39,958 bases of DNA from Coriobacteriia bacterium (GCA_025361885.1 JANYJF010000049.1:1-39958); one strand, 5' to 3'. Numbered from the stretch's first letter, positions 17,406 through 26,076 are shown. The notes: generated from the sequence alone by a model not told the origin. A program made the numbers and translations.

Positions 17406-18539
17406 ATGGGATTGATGGACGGATTCAAGGGCGAGGTAAAGCAACAATTCATCGCGCGGCCGGATGGGTCGAAGGACCTGGTCCTGTACAAATGGCCGGA
17501 GACGAACATCCGCATGCTGTCGGTGGTCACGGTCCAGCCCGACGAGTGGGCCTACTTCATCAAGCAGGGGCAGGTCGCCGGCTACCTCCAAGGCGGCCAG
17601 CACAAGCTCGACGGCGCGCAGATCCCGTTCCTCGGCGGCCTGATCGACAGCTTCACCGGCGGCAACGTGCTCATGGCGGAACTGTACTTCATCTCCAGCC
17701 GCGAGTTCGCGAACAACAAGTTCGGCGGGTCGATGGGCGAGGTGGAAGACCCGGGCACTGGTGAGGTGGTGCGCTGCGGCGTCTACGGCGAGTTCGTGTA
17801 CAAGGTCGTGGACCCCGGCAAGCTGATCCTGAACCTGCTCGGCACGCAGACCATCAGCAGCAACGACTTCATCATCGACGCGATCAAAGACCAACTCACG
17901 AAGATCCTGCGCGCGACGGTCAACGGCAAGATGAAGGCCGAGAAGTGGTCGCTTCTCGACATCACCGATGGCACCTACACCCTGGATTTCGAGAAGGCCA
18001 TCGTGGCCACGGCGATCGAGTACCTCGAGCCGTTCGGGCTGCAGATCACGCGCATCGAGGACTTCCTCGTCAACATGGACGACGCCGATCGCCAGCGGCT
18101 CCTCGACATCAAGGACCGAATGGCGAAGATGCGTCTAGCCGGCGACCCGCGCTACATGGCGGCGGCCCAGACCGAGGCCATGTTCGGCGCGGCCGAGGGC
18201 ATGAAGCAGGGCGGCGACGGCGTCGGCATGGCCGGACTGTTCGTCGGCGCCGGCATCGGACAGGCCGTTGCGGGCGGCATCCAATCCGGCCAGGTCCAGC
18301 AGCAGGCGTCACAGGCGGCGCAGGCCGAGCAGGCTGCCGTCGCGGCAGCCGCGGCGCCGGTCGCTCCCGCGGCAGCGGCGACCATGACCTGCCCCAACTG
18401 CGGCAAGACCATCCCCGCCGACGCCAAGTTCTGCCCGGAATGCGGCTTCGGCCTCGGCGCAAAGAAGTGCAGCAACTGTGGGGCGGACGTACCCCCGGGC
18501 TCCAAGTTCTGTCCCGAGTGCGGCACGAAGCAGGAGTAG
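17406..18539 (+). CDS. SPFH-domain protein with two C-terminal zinc ribbons (YdjI-like)
   Basis: 377 residues from the ATG at 17406 (GAAAGG eight bases upstream). Residues 1 to about 250 form an SPFH/band-7-like domain of the soluble type seen in Bacillus YdjI and the so-called virion core proteins (start MGLMDGFKGEVKQQFIARPDG; KWPETNIRMLSVVTVQPDEWAYFIKQG). A Gly/Gln/Ala-rich flexible region follows. Two zinc ribbons then follow (CPNCG/CPECG and CSNCG/CPECG), both of the double-Cys type. Bacillus YdjI belongs to a complex with the membrane proteins YdjG/YdjH that recruits PspA under envelope stress. That precedent, not the sequence itself, suggests a membrane scaffold role here. It has 13 bases to the next Tim44-like gene, so the two are co-transcribed. 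Confidence 0.88.
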   Translation: MGLMDGFKGEVKQQFIARPDGSKDLVLYKWPETNIRMLSVVTVQPDEWAYFIKQGQVAGYLQGGQHKLDGAQIPFLGGLIDSFTGGNVLMAELYFISSREFANNKFGGSMGEVEDPGTGEVVRCGVYGEFVYKVVDPGKLILNLLGTQTISSNDFIIDAIKDQLTKILRATVNGKMKAEKWSLLDITDGTYTLDFEKAIVATAIEYLEPFGLQITRIEDFLVNMDDADRQRLLDIKDRMAKMRLAGDPRYMAAAQTEAMFGAAEGMKQGGDGVGMAGLFVGAGIGQAVAGGIQSGQVQQQASQAAQAEQAAVAAAAAPVAPAAAATMTCPNCGKTIPADAKFCPECGFGLGAKKCSNCGADVPPGSKFCPECGTKQE

Positions 18540-18552
18540 GGGGACAAGGGTC

Positions 18553-19488
18553 ATGCGCATCGACAAGATCAAGGTTCGGCGGGTACTGGCCCTTGTGGGC
18601 ATCGTCCTTCTGCTCGCTGCGATGCTCGTGCCGGCTGTAGCGCTCGCGCGGGCCGGTGGCGGTCACGTCGGCGGCTCCTCGGGCGGCTTCAGCGGCGGCA
18701 GCTCCGGGGGCTTCGCAGGCTCCTCGGGCGGTTTGCTGAGTGGCTCTTCCCGCTCGTCGGGAGGCGGCATCGGAGGCTGCTGCGGCAGCGGGTTCGTTGT
18801 GGTCATCGTGCTGATCGCCGTGGTCATCTGGGTCATCATCTCGATGCGCAAGGGTGGCGGCTCGAGTGGTGGTGGCGGTAGCGAGATCTTCACGCCCCCG
18901 GCTGGCGGACAGATGCCTGTAGGCGACCCCTTCTTCGAGATCAAGGCGGCCGACCCGAACTTCAACACCGAGATGTTCTTCGGACGCGTCAACGAGATGT
19001 TCATCGCGATCCAGTACGCGTGGATGAACCGCAACCTCGAGCCGGTCAGGCGCTTCCTGTCCGACCAGCAGTTCTCGGTCCTCAACAACTCGGTGCAGAC
19101 CGACTATGTCGCCAAAGGGCAGATCAACAAGCTCGACAACATCCACATCGACCACATGGAGCCCGTCGAGGTCCTCAAACAAGGAGACTATGACTCCGTG
19201 AAGATGCTCGTCACCGCCACGGTGATCGACTACACGGTCGACGAGCGCACAGGCGCCCTGATCAACCCGAAGGAGCTGGGCGACGGCAAGACGCCGACGA
19301 CGTTCCAGGAGTTCTGGACGTTGATGCGCAAGTCCGGGGTGCAGTCCAAGATGGACGCGACGATCACCAAGTGCCCGAACTGCGGCGCGCCGGTCACCGA
19401 CGGCAACTACGTCAAGTGCGCGTACTGCGGCGTGCAGATGAACGACCCGACGCTTGACTGGGTCCTCATGCGCATCGAGCAGGTCTAG
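18553..19488 (+). CDS. Tim44-like membrane protein with Gly/Ser-rich region and zinc ribbon
   Basis: 311 residues. A signal-like first hydrophobic segment (VLALVGIVLLLAAMLVPAVALA) is followed by a Gly/Ser-rich stretch with repeats such as GGSSGGF, then a second membrane helix (FVVVIVLIAVVIWVII). The Tim44-like domain (DPNFNTEMFFGRVNEMFIAI) lies at about residues 138-280, and a zinc ribbon (CPNCGAPVTDGNYVKCAYCG) closes the protein. Two membrane segments around the Gly/Ser loop place the loop outside and the Tim44-like domain inside. It is the longer paralogue of 15202-15945. Start at 18553, 13 bases after the SPFH stop. This architecture resembles bacterial Tim44/TPM-type membrane proteins of unknown function. 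Confidence 0.8.
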   Translation: MRIDKIKVRRVLALVGIVLLLAAMLVPAVALARAGGGHVGGSSGGFSGGSSGGFAGSSGGLLSGSSRSSGGGIGGCCGSGFVVVIVLIAVVIWVIISMRKGGGSSGGGGSEIFTPPAGGQMPVGDPFFEIKAADPNFNTEMFFGRVNEMFIAIQYAWMNRNLEPVRRFLSDQQFSVLNNSVQTDYVAKGQINKLDNIHIDHMEPVEVLKQGDYDSVKMLVTATVIDYTVDERTGALINPKELGDGKTPTTFQEFWTLMRKSGVQSKMDATITKCPNCGAPVTDGNYVKCAYCGVQMNDPTLDWVLMRIEQV

Positions 19489-19528
19489 TTGCGCGAGACC
19501 GTCACATCATGACGACCGCGAGCCTGCG

Positions 19529-20842
19529 ATGATCGTATCCGCCGACTGGGTCCTCCCGGTCTCCGGTCGCCCGATCCGCAATGGTGCCGTCTGGTCTCGA
19601 TCGAGCAGGATCGACACGGTCGGACACGTCGACGACGTGGTGGCGGCCGCCGGTCCCAGGGAGACGCTCCAGCGCTTCGCCGGATGCGCGATCATCCCCG
19701 GACTCGTCAACGCACACACCCACCTGTCACTCACGGGGCTCGCCGGTCTTCTCCCCGCCCGCTCGCAGCGGGAATGGAACGCCACGCTCTCCACCGCCCT
19801 GCGCGCGTTCGAGGACGACGACTTCTCCGCGTGCGCGGCGGCGGGTGCCCAGCGCTGCCTCAGGTCGGGAGTGACGGTCGTTGGCGATATCGCCTTGGGT
19901 CCCGAGTCGCTCGCGGCGTGCGCGGACGCCGGGCTGGGAGGCGTCTTCTACTGGGAGGTCGCCGGCATCAAAGCCGAGGACTTGTCCGGGGAGCTCGCCG
20001 ACCGGGAGTTCCCCACGAACCCCGGTCGCTCGAGTGCCGCGCGGGCGCGCTGGGGCGTTTCCCCTCAGACCGCTCACACCTCCGGGCCGGCGCTTCTGCA
20101 AGCTGCGCACCGGGTGGCCAGCGCGCACCGCCTCGGCTTCGCGCTGCACGTCGCGGAGTCCCCGGCGGAGATGGAGCTCTTTCGCTTCGGCACCGGCTCG
20201 TTGGCGGCGAGCGCGCACCGGCTCGCGCACGGCTTCGCCAGCCCGGGCACCGGGACCGTGGAGTACCTCCTGCGCCTGGGCGTCCTGGACGGCACCATCG
20301 CCATCCACTGCACGAACATCAGCGAGCGCGACGTCGTGCTGCTCAAGCGGCACGCACGCGGCGTCGTTCTGTGCCCTCGCTCTGACGCCCTGCAGGGCAA
20401 TGGCCGGGCGCCGGCAGCGGCGCTCTCACGTGCCGGCGTGCGGATGGCTGTGGGCACGGAGTCGCTCGCGGTCGCGCCGGACCTCGACATCTTCGCGGAA
20501 GCGCGTGCCCTGCGCCAGCTGGATGTGACGCTCACGCCGGCGCGCATGCTCGAGATCATGACCCGGGAGGGTGCCGCGGTCCTGGGCGTCGAAGACGCGT
20601 TCGGTACGCTCGAGCATGGGAAGCAGGCTGACCTCGTCATGCTCGACATCGGAGCGACCACGGACCCCGAAGCGGCGGTCGTCAACAAGGGCGGGCCCGA
20701 TCGGGTCGTCGCGGTCATCTCCGGCGGCCTGTGGCGCGTGCGAGACCGCAAGCTCGTATTCCCCTCCGATGGGACCGAGCGGGCGTGTGCCGCAGCCGGG
20801 CGACGTGCCTCCGATGCGCTGTCGACGAAGGCACCCGACTGA
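19529..20842 (+). CDS. amidohydrolase of the aminofutalosine deaminase (MqnX)/TRZ-ATZ type with altered metal-site residues
   Basis: 437 residues. The frame starts MIVSADWVLPV at 19529; the track's earlier ATG adds a Ser/Arg-rich run that looks non-coding. HTHLSLTGL provides the first metal-ligand pair, and ALHVAESPAEM, CPRSDALQGNGR and DLDIFAEARALRQ follow the aminofutalosine deaminase pattern closely. Three positions normally conserved in that family differ. The usual SPHAPYT is SPQTAHT, the usual HCPRS is LCPRS, and GTDS is GTES. The enzyme class is clear, but metal binding and deaminase activity are doubtful. The ribosome site is weak. Menaquinone synthesis through the futalosine pathway would be the usual context, yet no other mqn gene is in the window. 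Confidence 0.75.
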   Translation: MIVSADWVLPVSGRPIRNGAVWSRSSRIDTVGHVDDVVAAAGPRETLQRFAGCAIIPGLVNAHTHLSLTGLAGLLPARSQREWNATLSTALRAFEDDDFSACAAAGAQRCLRSGVTVVGDIALGPESLAACADAGLGGVFYWEVAGIKAEDLSGELADREFPTNPGRSSAARARWGVSPQTAHTSGPALLQAAHRVASAHRLGFALHVAESPAEMELFRFGTGSLAASAHRLAHGFASPGTGTVEYLLRLGVLDGTIAIHCTNISERDVVLLKRHARGVVLCPRSDALQGNGRAPAAALSRAGVRMAVGTESLAVAPDLDIFAEARALRQLDVTLTPARMLEIMTREGAAVLGVEDAFGTLEHGKQADLVMLDIGATTDPEAAVVNKGGPDRVVAVISGGLWRVRDRKLVFPSDGTERACAAAGRRASDALSTKAPD

Positions 20843-20862
20843 GCCTTCATGCTCCTTGACGG

Positions 20863-20902
20863 ACGAAGAGAGCGGCGCCCCCAGGGGCGCCGCTCTCTTC
20901 GT
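20863..20902. terminator. bidirectional terminator between the amidohydrolase gene and livF
   Basis: A 19-bp perfect inverted repeat (ACGAAGAGAGCGGCGCCCC and complement) with a 2-base centre lies between the convergent amidohydrolase (+) and livF (-) genes. T-containing tracts follow the stem on both strands (CTCTTCGT). Confidence 0.8.
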
Positions 20903-20926
20903 GAAGGTGACGCCGCGGGCCGGGGC

Positions 20927-21634
20927 CTAGGTCTCGCCGAGATATGCCTTGCGGACTTCCTCATTCTGCAGCAGGTCCTTGCCGGGGCCGGTGAGCTTGA
21001 TGGTCCCCGTCTCGAGAACGTAGCCACGATCCGCGATCGCCAGCGCCATCGCCGCGTTCTGCTCAACCAGAAGGATCGTGGAGCCCGACTTGTTGAGCTC
21101 GACGATCGTCTCGAAGATGAGCTCCACGATCACCGGCGCCAGACCCATCGACGGCTCATCGAGCATCAGGAGCTTCGGGCGAGCCATGATGCCGCGAGCC
21201 ATCGCTAGCATCTGCTGTTCGCCGCCCGACAGCGTGCCGCCCTTCTGTCCCGCGCGTTCCCTGAGACGAGGAAACATCTCGAACACGCGATCCATGTCGT
21301 CCTTGATGCCATCCTTGTCACTGCGAAGGAACGCACCCATCTCAAGGTTCTCCGTGACGGTCATGCGCGCGAAGATGCGCCGCCCCTCGGGAACCTGGAT
21401 GACGCCCTTCTGCGTGACCTTGTGGATCGGCATGCCGGAGATGATGCCACCCTCGAACTCGATGGAACCGTGCTTGGGCGCGAGCGCCCCCGAGATGGTC
21501 TTGAGCGTCGTCGACTTGCCGGCCCCGTTCGCGCCGATGAGCGTGACGATCTCGCCTTCCTGGACCTCCAGACTGATGCCCTTGAGGGCCTCGATCTGGC
21601 CGTAGAAGGTGTGGATGTCGTTTACCTTGAGCAC
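20927..21634 (-). CDS. livF: branched-chain amino acid ABC transporter ATP-binding protein LivF
   Basis: 235 residues, typical. Walker A GANGAGKSTT, Q-loop (VTQKGVIQVPEGRRIF), signature LSGGEQQMLAMARGI, Walker B LLMLDEPSMGLAPVIV and the switch-region VEQNAAMAL (the Asn in place of His is normal in LivF) are all present. The GRRIFARMTVTENLEMGA region is diagnostic for LivF. It is the last gene of the liv operon, 19 bases after livG. Confidence 0.96.
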   Translation of the reverse strand: MLKVNDIHTFYGQIEALKGISLEVQEGEIVTLIGANGAGKSTTLKTISGALAPKHGSIEFEGGIISGMPIHKVTQKGVIQVPEGRRIFARMTVTENLEMGAFLRSDKDGIKDDMDRVFEMFPRLRERAGQKGGTLSGGEQQMLAMARGIMARPKLLMLDEPSMGLAPVIVELIFETIVELNKSGSTILLVEQNAAMALAIADRGYVLETGTIKLTGPGKDLLQNEEVRKAYLGET

Positions 21635-21653
21635 AGTCTTCTGCTCTTCCTTC

Positions 21654-22439
21654 CTAGCCCTGGGTTGCCAGCATGGCCTCGGCGCCCTTGCCGAGATACG
21701 CCTCGACGACCTTGGGGTTCCGCTGGATCTCGGCCGGCAGTCCCTCGGCGATCATCTCCCCGAAGTCCAGGACGTAGATCCTGTCGGCGATGTCCATGAC
21801 GACTTTCATGTCGTGCTCGATGAGCAGGATGGTCACGCCGGAATCCCGGACGCGCCCGATGAGCCTGGTCAGCTCGACGCTCTCCTGCGGATTCATTCCG
21901 GCCGCCGGCTCGTCCAGGAGCAGCAGCGTCGGATCGGTGGCAAGCGCCCGGGCGATCTCGAGCTTGCGCTGCTGCCCGTACGGCAGGTTCTTGGCCAGTT
22001 CGTTCGCCTGCTCGGCTAGCCCGACGAACCGCAAGCGATTCATGGCCTCGTCCACCGAGGACTGCTCCTCGCGCTTGAACTTGGCGGTGCGAAGGACCGC
22101 CTGCAGAGGTCCCGCGTGCGTACGCGTGTGGCGGCCGACCATCACGTTCTCGAGGGTCGTCATGTTCGCGAAGAGGCGGATGTTCTGGAAGGTCCTTGCG
22201 ATGCCCATCCTGCAGATGAGGTGCGGCTTGCGACCGCCGACGGACTGTCCCTGGAAGGTCAGGGACCCTTCCGTGGGCGTGTAGATCCCGGTCAGCAGGT
22301 TGAAGAACGTCGTCTTGCCGGCCCCGTTCGGGCCGATCAGTGCGACGATCTCACCCGGCTCTATGTGCAGACTGATGTCGCCGAGTGCCCGAAGGCCCCC
22401 GAACATCATCGTCACGTTCTTGGCTTCGACGAGTGCCAT
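21654..22439 (-). CDS. livG: branched-chain amino acid ABC transporter ATP-binding protein LivG
   Basis: 261 residues. Walker A GPNGAGKTTFFNLLTG, Q-loop ARTFQNIRLF, signature region PYGQQRKLEIARAL, Walker B LLLLDEPAAGMNPQES and switch LLIEHDMKVVM. The PYGQQRK signature in place of LSGGQ is the usual LivG form. It pairs with LivF under the LivH/LivM channel. The gap to livM is 27 bases. Confidence 0.96.
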   Translation of the reverse strand: MALVEAKNVTMMFGGLRALGDISLHIEPGEIVALIGPNGAGKTTFFNLLTGIYTPTEGSLTFQGQSVGGRKPHLICRMGIARTFQNIRLFANMTTLENVMVGRHTRTHAGPLQAVLRTAKFKREEQSSVDEAMNRLRFVGLAEQANELAKNLPYGQQRKLEIARALATDPTLLLLDEPAAGMNPQESVELTRLIGRVRDSGVTILLIEHDMKVVMDIADRIYVLDFGEMIAEGLPAEIQRNPKVVEAYLGKGAEAMLATQG

Positions 22440-22466
22440 GATCCCAGCCGGCCTCTCTCGTAAATC

Positions 22467-23669
22467 TTACAGGTCGTGGTCCGAGGTCTCCGTCTGGTGC
22501 TCGACGTCATACAGCGACTGGTTCTCCTCGGCTAGCACCTTCTCATCCTCGGGCGCCAGCTCCATCGCCCGTCGCTTCGAAGGCAGGAAGCCTTGCGGCC
22601 TGTTCGCCATCATCACGACCATCAGCAGACCGAACACGAGGAACCTGTAGTTCCCGATGAGCGACGCCTGCTCGGCCGTCAGCTTGACGATGCCCGAGTT
22701 CGCGAGGCCGCGGATGAGCTCCGGGACGCCTTGGATGATGATCGCGCCCAGGATCGCGCCCGGGATCGAACCCATGCCGCCGAGCACGATGATGCAGACG
22801 ATGAAGACGGACTCCATGAACGTGAACGACTCAGGGCTGACGAACTGCTGGAAGTTGGCGAACGTCACGCCGGCGACACCGCCCCACAGCGCGCCGAGCG
22901 AGAACGCCCAGAGCTTGGCGACGGTGATGTTGATGCCGACAGACGCGGCCGCGACCTCGTCCTCGCGCATGGCCACCCAGGAGCGGCCGAGGCGGGAGTC
23001 GTCGAGCCGACGGACCACGAACACCGTGAGGCAGCACAACAGCACGATGATGAAGTACCAGTACAGGTTGTTGGAGAAGGCGAAATCCAGACCGAATCCG
23101 GTGAACCGTGCATTGTCTATCAGCCACTGCAGGCCGAACGGAGACGTGATCATCTGGCCGGCACGCGGGAGCCCTGCGGCACCGTTGGTCAGGCCGCCAG
23201 CATCGTTGGTGATGACGATGCGGACGATCTCGCCGAATCCGAGCGTCACTATGGCGAGGTAGTCACCGCGCAGCCGTAGGACCGGAGTGCCCAGCGCGAT
23301 ACCCGTGGCCGCGGCGGCAAGGGCCGCGATCGGCAACGAGATGAAGTACGAGAACGGCGCCAGTGCCGGCCATACGTGGCTGATCACCTCGGCCGATAGG
23401 ATGCCCACGTAGGCGCCCATCGCATAGAAGGCGATGTAGCCCAAGTCGAGCAGGCCCGCGTAGCCAACGACGATGTTGAGGCCCAGCGCGAGCATCACGT
23501 ACAGTCCGATGACGGCCATGATCCGGACCATGAAGATCTGGCCCATGCCCTGGAACACGACCGGCACGAAGACGACCGCCAGCCCGGCGAGGGCGAGCAG
23601 CGCCATCTTCGTCCGCGACATCTTGGTCGTCGACACGCTTGTCCTGATGTCCATCTTGCTTCCGCCCAT
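22467..23669 (-). CDS. livM: branched-chain amino acid ABC transporter permease LivM
   Basis: About 400 residues from the ATG at 23669; an alternative ATG at 23654 has a slightly better purine-rich site, and the track start at 23690 lies inside the end of livH. The hydrophobic core is a LivM: GLNIVVGYAGLLDLGYIAFYAMGAY, LRGDYLAIVTLGFGEIVRI, and the coupling region WVAMREDEVAAASVGINI. The C-terminal about 45 residues after the last helix are acidic and hydrophilic, longer than in E. coli LivM. It forms the channel with LivH. Confidence 0.94.
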   Translation of the reverse strand: MGGSKMDIRTSVSTTKMSRTKMALLALAGLAVVFVPVVFQGMGQIFMVRIMAVIGLYVMLALGLNIVVGYAGLLDLGYIAFYAMGAYVGILSAEVISHVWPALAPFSYFISLPIAALAAAATGIALGTPVLRLRGDYLAIVTLGFGEIVRIVITNDAGGLTNGAAGLPRAGQMITSPFGLQWLIDNARFTGFGLDFAFSNNLYWYFIIVLLCCLTVFVVRRLDDSRLGRSWVAMREDEVAAASVGINITVAKLWAFSLGALWGGVAGVTFANFQQFVSPESFTFMESVFIVCIIVLGGMGSIPGAILGAIIIQGVPELIRGLANSGIVKLTAEQASLIGNYRFLVFGLLMVVMMANRPQGFLPSKRRAMELAPEDEKVLAEENQSLYDVEHQTETSDHDL

Positions 23670-23673
23670 CGGC

Positions 23674-24660
23674 CTACACCTTCTCGACAACGGATTCGCC
23701 GAGCAGACCGCCCGGACGGAAGATCAGGACGAGGATCAGGATCGCGAAGGCGACGACGTCCTTGTAGCCGGAGCTCAGGAAGCCCGCCGCGAGCGACTCG
23801 ATGATCCCGAGCGCGAACCCGCCAAGGATGGCACCGCGCAGGTTGCCGATGCCGCCTATGACAGCGGCGGTGAACGACTTGATGCCCGGCAGGAAGCCCA
23901 TCGAGAAGGACACGGAGCCGTAGTACATGCCCGCGAACACGCCGGCGACCGCGCCGAGTGCCGGACCGATGAAGAACGCGAGGGCGATGACGCTGTTGAT
24001 GTCGATGCCCATCAGGCCGGCCGCCTCGCGGTCCTGCGAGGTGGCGCGCATGGCCTTGCCGATCTTGGTCCGCGCCACGAACGTGTCGAGACACGCGAGC
24101 AGCACGAGCGTGGTCACGAGGATGAGGATCTGGAGCGTGGAGATGGATACTCCGCCGCCCAGCTTGATGTCATGTACGGGCATCACCTTGGGGAAGGGGA
24201 TGGCTTTGGAGTCGATCCACAGAAGCACGGCGTTCTGCAGGAAGATGCTGACGCCGATCGCCGAGATCAGAGGAGCGAGACGCGGCGCGTGGCGCAGCGG
24301 CCGATAGGCGAACCGTTCGATGAGAACGCCCATGAACCCCACCGCGACCATCGCGACCCCGAACACGATCACGAAGCAGATGAACAACCCGAAGCCGCTG
24401 CCGGTGAAGAACACTCGCGCGGACTGCATGCCGCTCATGAACGGAAGCACCTTAGCGGCATTCGTGATGATGGTCTGGTTGGTGAGCAGCTGGAGCGTGA
24501 AGAGGCCCACGTATGCGCCGCTCATGAACATCTCCGAGTGAGCGAAGTTGATCATGAGCATGATGCCGTAGACCAGCGTGTACCCGAGTGCGATCAGGGC
24601 GTACATGCCGCCCAGCGTCAGCCCATTGACCAGCTGCTGACCTATGGTTGATGCGAGCAC
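23674..24660 (-). CDS. livH: branched-chain amino acid ABC transporter permease LivH
   Basis: 328 residues starting at a GTG (24660) with LASTIGQQLVNGLTLGGMYALIALGYTLVYGIMLMINFAHSEMFM, the classic LivH N-terminus. The coupling motif MRATSQDREAAGLMGIDINSVI and the GAILGGFALGIIESL segment are typical. The ribosome site is poor (AGGAAAG lies far upstream). It is separated from the binding-protein gene by 216 bases that contain a hairpin, so it is probably expressed at a lower level than livJ/K. Confidence 0.95.
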   Translation of the reverse strand: MLASTIGQQLVNGLTLGGMYALIALGYTLVYGIMLMINFAHSEMFMSGAYVGLFTLQLLTNQTIITNAAKVLPFMSGMQSARVFFTGSGFGLFICFVIVFGVAMVAVGFMGVLIERFAYRPLRHAPRLAPLISAIGVSIFLQNAVLLWIDSKAIPFPKVMPVHDIKLGGGVSISTLQILILVTTLVLLACLDTFVARTKIGKAMRATSQDREAAGLMGIDINSVIALAFFIGPALGAVAGVFAGMYYGSVSFSMGFLPGIKSFTAAVIGGIGNLRGAILGGFALGIIESLAAGFLSSGYKDVVAFAILILVLIFRPGGLLGESVVEKV

Positions 24661-24804
24661 GGCGCTTTACCGTCTTTCCTGAAGGCGTCAGTGGATCGAC
24701 GCCGGGATGTTGACACTACGATTCGGTGCGACGGGCACATGTCCTGCCCGATTCGGTCGTACGTCCCGACCATTGGCAGGCGTCGAAGAGGCTCCCTGTC
24801 GCTC

Positions 24805-24848
24805 GGGGAGCCCGGCCGGCTGGTCGTATCTGCCGGACCGGGCTCCCC
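24805..24848 (-). terminator. hairpin between the binding-protein gene and livH (partial terminator)
   Basis: GGGGAGCCCGG (24805-24815) pairs with CCGGGCTCCCC (24838-24848) across a 22-base loop that can add further G-C pairs. It sits about 30 bases after the stop of the binding-protein gene on the minus strand and ahead of livH. Such a hairpin is often used to keep binding-protein mRNA more abundant than the permease mRNA. The rest of the 216-base gap (24661-24876) shows no gene. Confidence 0.55.
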
Positions 24849-24876
24849 TCAGAGCCTGGAGTTCAGCGCGCGATCG

Positions 24877-26076
24877 CTACTTCTTGAAGGGACCCCACTT
24901 GCCCGAGGTCACCGTGTACAGCGTGATGGCCTTGTTGGTGGTGTCACCCTTGGAGTCGAACGAGATCTTGCCCGTGATGCCCTCGAAGTCGGTCTTGGCG
25001 ACCGCATCGATGACGGCCTTCTTGCCGGCGGTCGTGGAGACCTTGTCGGCGCCGAGCTTGCCGGCAACCTCGACAGCGGCGTTCATGATGACCGTGGCGG
25101 CGTCATAGGAGTAGGCGTCGTACGCGGCGATCTCCTCGCCGGGGTACGCCTTCTTGAACTCGGCCGTGAAGTCCTGTCCCTTGGGGAGCAGGTCGAGAGG
25201 CAGGCCTACCGAGGTGGCGAAGTCGCCTTCGGCGGCAGTGCCGGCCAGCTTGATGTACTCACCGTCGTACAGGCCGTCGCCACCCATCAGCGGGACCTTC
25301 ACGCCACCCTCCTTGAGCTGCTTGGAGAGCAGGGCGCCGGAGTTGTAGATGCCGCCGTAGTAGACGATGTCCGGGCCGGCAGCACCGATCTTGGTGACGA
25401 GCGCCTTGAAGTCGGTGTCCTTGTCGCCGGTCTTCTCGCGGCCCGCGACCTTGCCGCCGTCCTTCTCGAACTGCTTGGCGAACTCATCAGCCAGGCCGAC
25501 ACCGTATGGGGTCGAGTCGTCGACCACGAAGGCGACCTTCTTGCTGAGGTCCTTGGACGCGGAGTCCGCAGCCGAGGGACCCTGGACAGAGTCGATGGTG
25601 CACACGCGGAAGACGTTCTTGAGACCCTGCTGGGTCAGCGCCGGGTTGGTGGAGGCCGGCGAGATCATGACCAGGTTGGCCTGGTTGTAGACCTTCGACG
25701 CGGGGATGGAGACACCGGAGTTCAGGTGACCCATGACGCCGATGACCTTGGAATCGGACGCGAACTGGTTGGCGACGTTGACGCCCGTCTTCGGGTCGCC
25801 CTGGTCGTCACCGGAGAAGACCTCGAACGTGATGCCGGCCTTCTTGGCAGCGGCGGAGGCGTTCACGTCGGCGATGGCCAACTTCGCGCCGCGCTCCATA
25901 CCTTTGCCGAGCGCGACTGCGCCGGCGGTCAGCGGGGCACCGACTGCGACCTTGACCGTGGCGGTCTTGCTGGTACCGGTGGAGGTCGAGGCAGTGCTGC
26001 CACCACATGCGGTGACCATCATCGCCATGACCACCAGGACGGCGATCAGCGCTACGTACTTACTGGCTTTGCCCAT
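24877..26076 (-). CDS. branched-chain amino acid ABC transporter substrate-binding lipoprotein (LivJ/LivK)
   Basis: 399 residues from the ATG at 26076, which follows AAAGGG; an ATG two codons upstream is also possible and the track start is far too early. The signal peptide ends in a lipobox (MVTACGG). The mature protein has the leucine-binding fold: VAVGAPLTAGAVALGKGMERGAKLAIADVN, VIGVMGHLNSGVSIPAS, MISPASTNPALT, VAFVVDDSTPYGVGLADEF, and VYYGGIYNSGALL. The conserved ligand-pocket SPAST is intact, so a branched-chain or related amino acid is the likely ligand. First gene of the liv operon, with a promoter at 26178-26207 and a palindrome cluster farther upstream. Confidence 0.95.
   Translation of the reverse strand: MGKASKYVALIAVLVVMAMMVTACGGSTASTSTGTSKTATVKVAVGAPLTAGAVALGKGMERGAKLAIADVNASAAAKKAGITFEVFSGDDQGDPKTGVNVANQFASDSKVIGVMGHLNSGVSIPASKVYNQANLVMISPASTNPALTQQGLKNVFRVCTIDSVQGPSAADSASKDLSKKVAFVVDDSTPYGVGLADEFAKQFEKDGGKVAGREKTGDKDTDFKALVTKIGAAGPDIVYYGGIYNSGALLSKQLKEGGVKVPLMGGDGLYDGEYIKLAGTAAEGDFATSVGLPLDLLPKGQDFTAEFKKAYPGEEIAAYDAYSYDAATVIMNAAVEVAGKLGADKVSTTAGKKAVIDAVAKTDFEGITGKISFDSKGDTTNKAITLYTVTSGKWGPFKK

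Noticed and set aside
18650-18780. Gly/Ser-codon repeats as a CRISPR or satellite array
   Set aside because: The repeats are in-frame codons of a Gly/Ser-rich protein loop, with no spacers and no constant repeat.
24719-24757. Direct repeat gattcggt with a small inverted repeat between livJ/K and livH
   Set aside because: Two 8-base copies and a 6-base stem are too short to distinguish from chance; reported only as part of the hairpin-containing gap.
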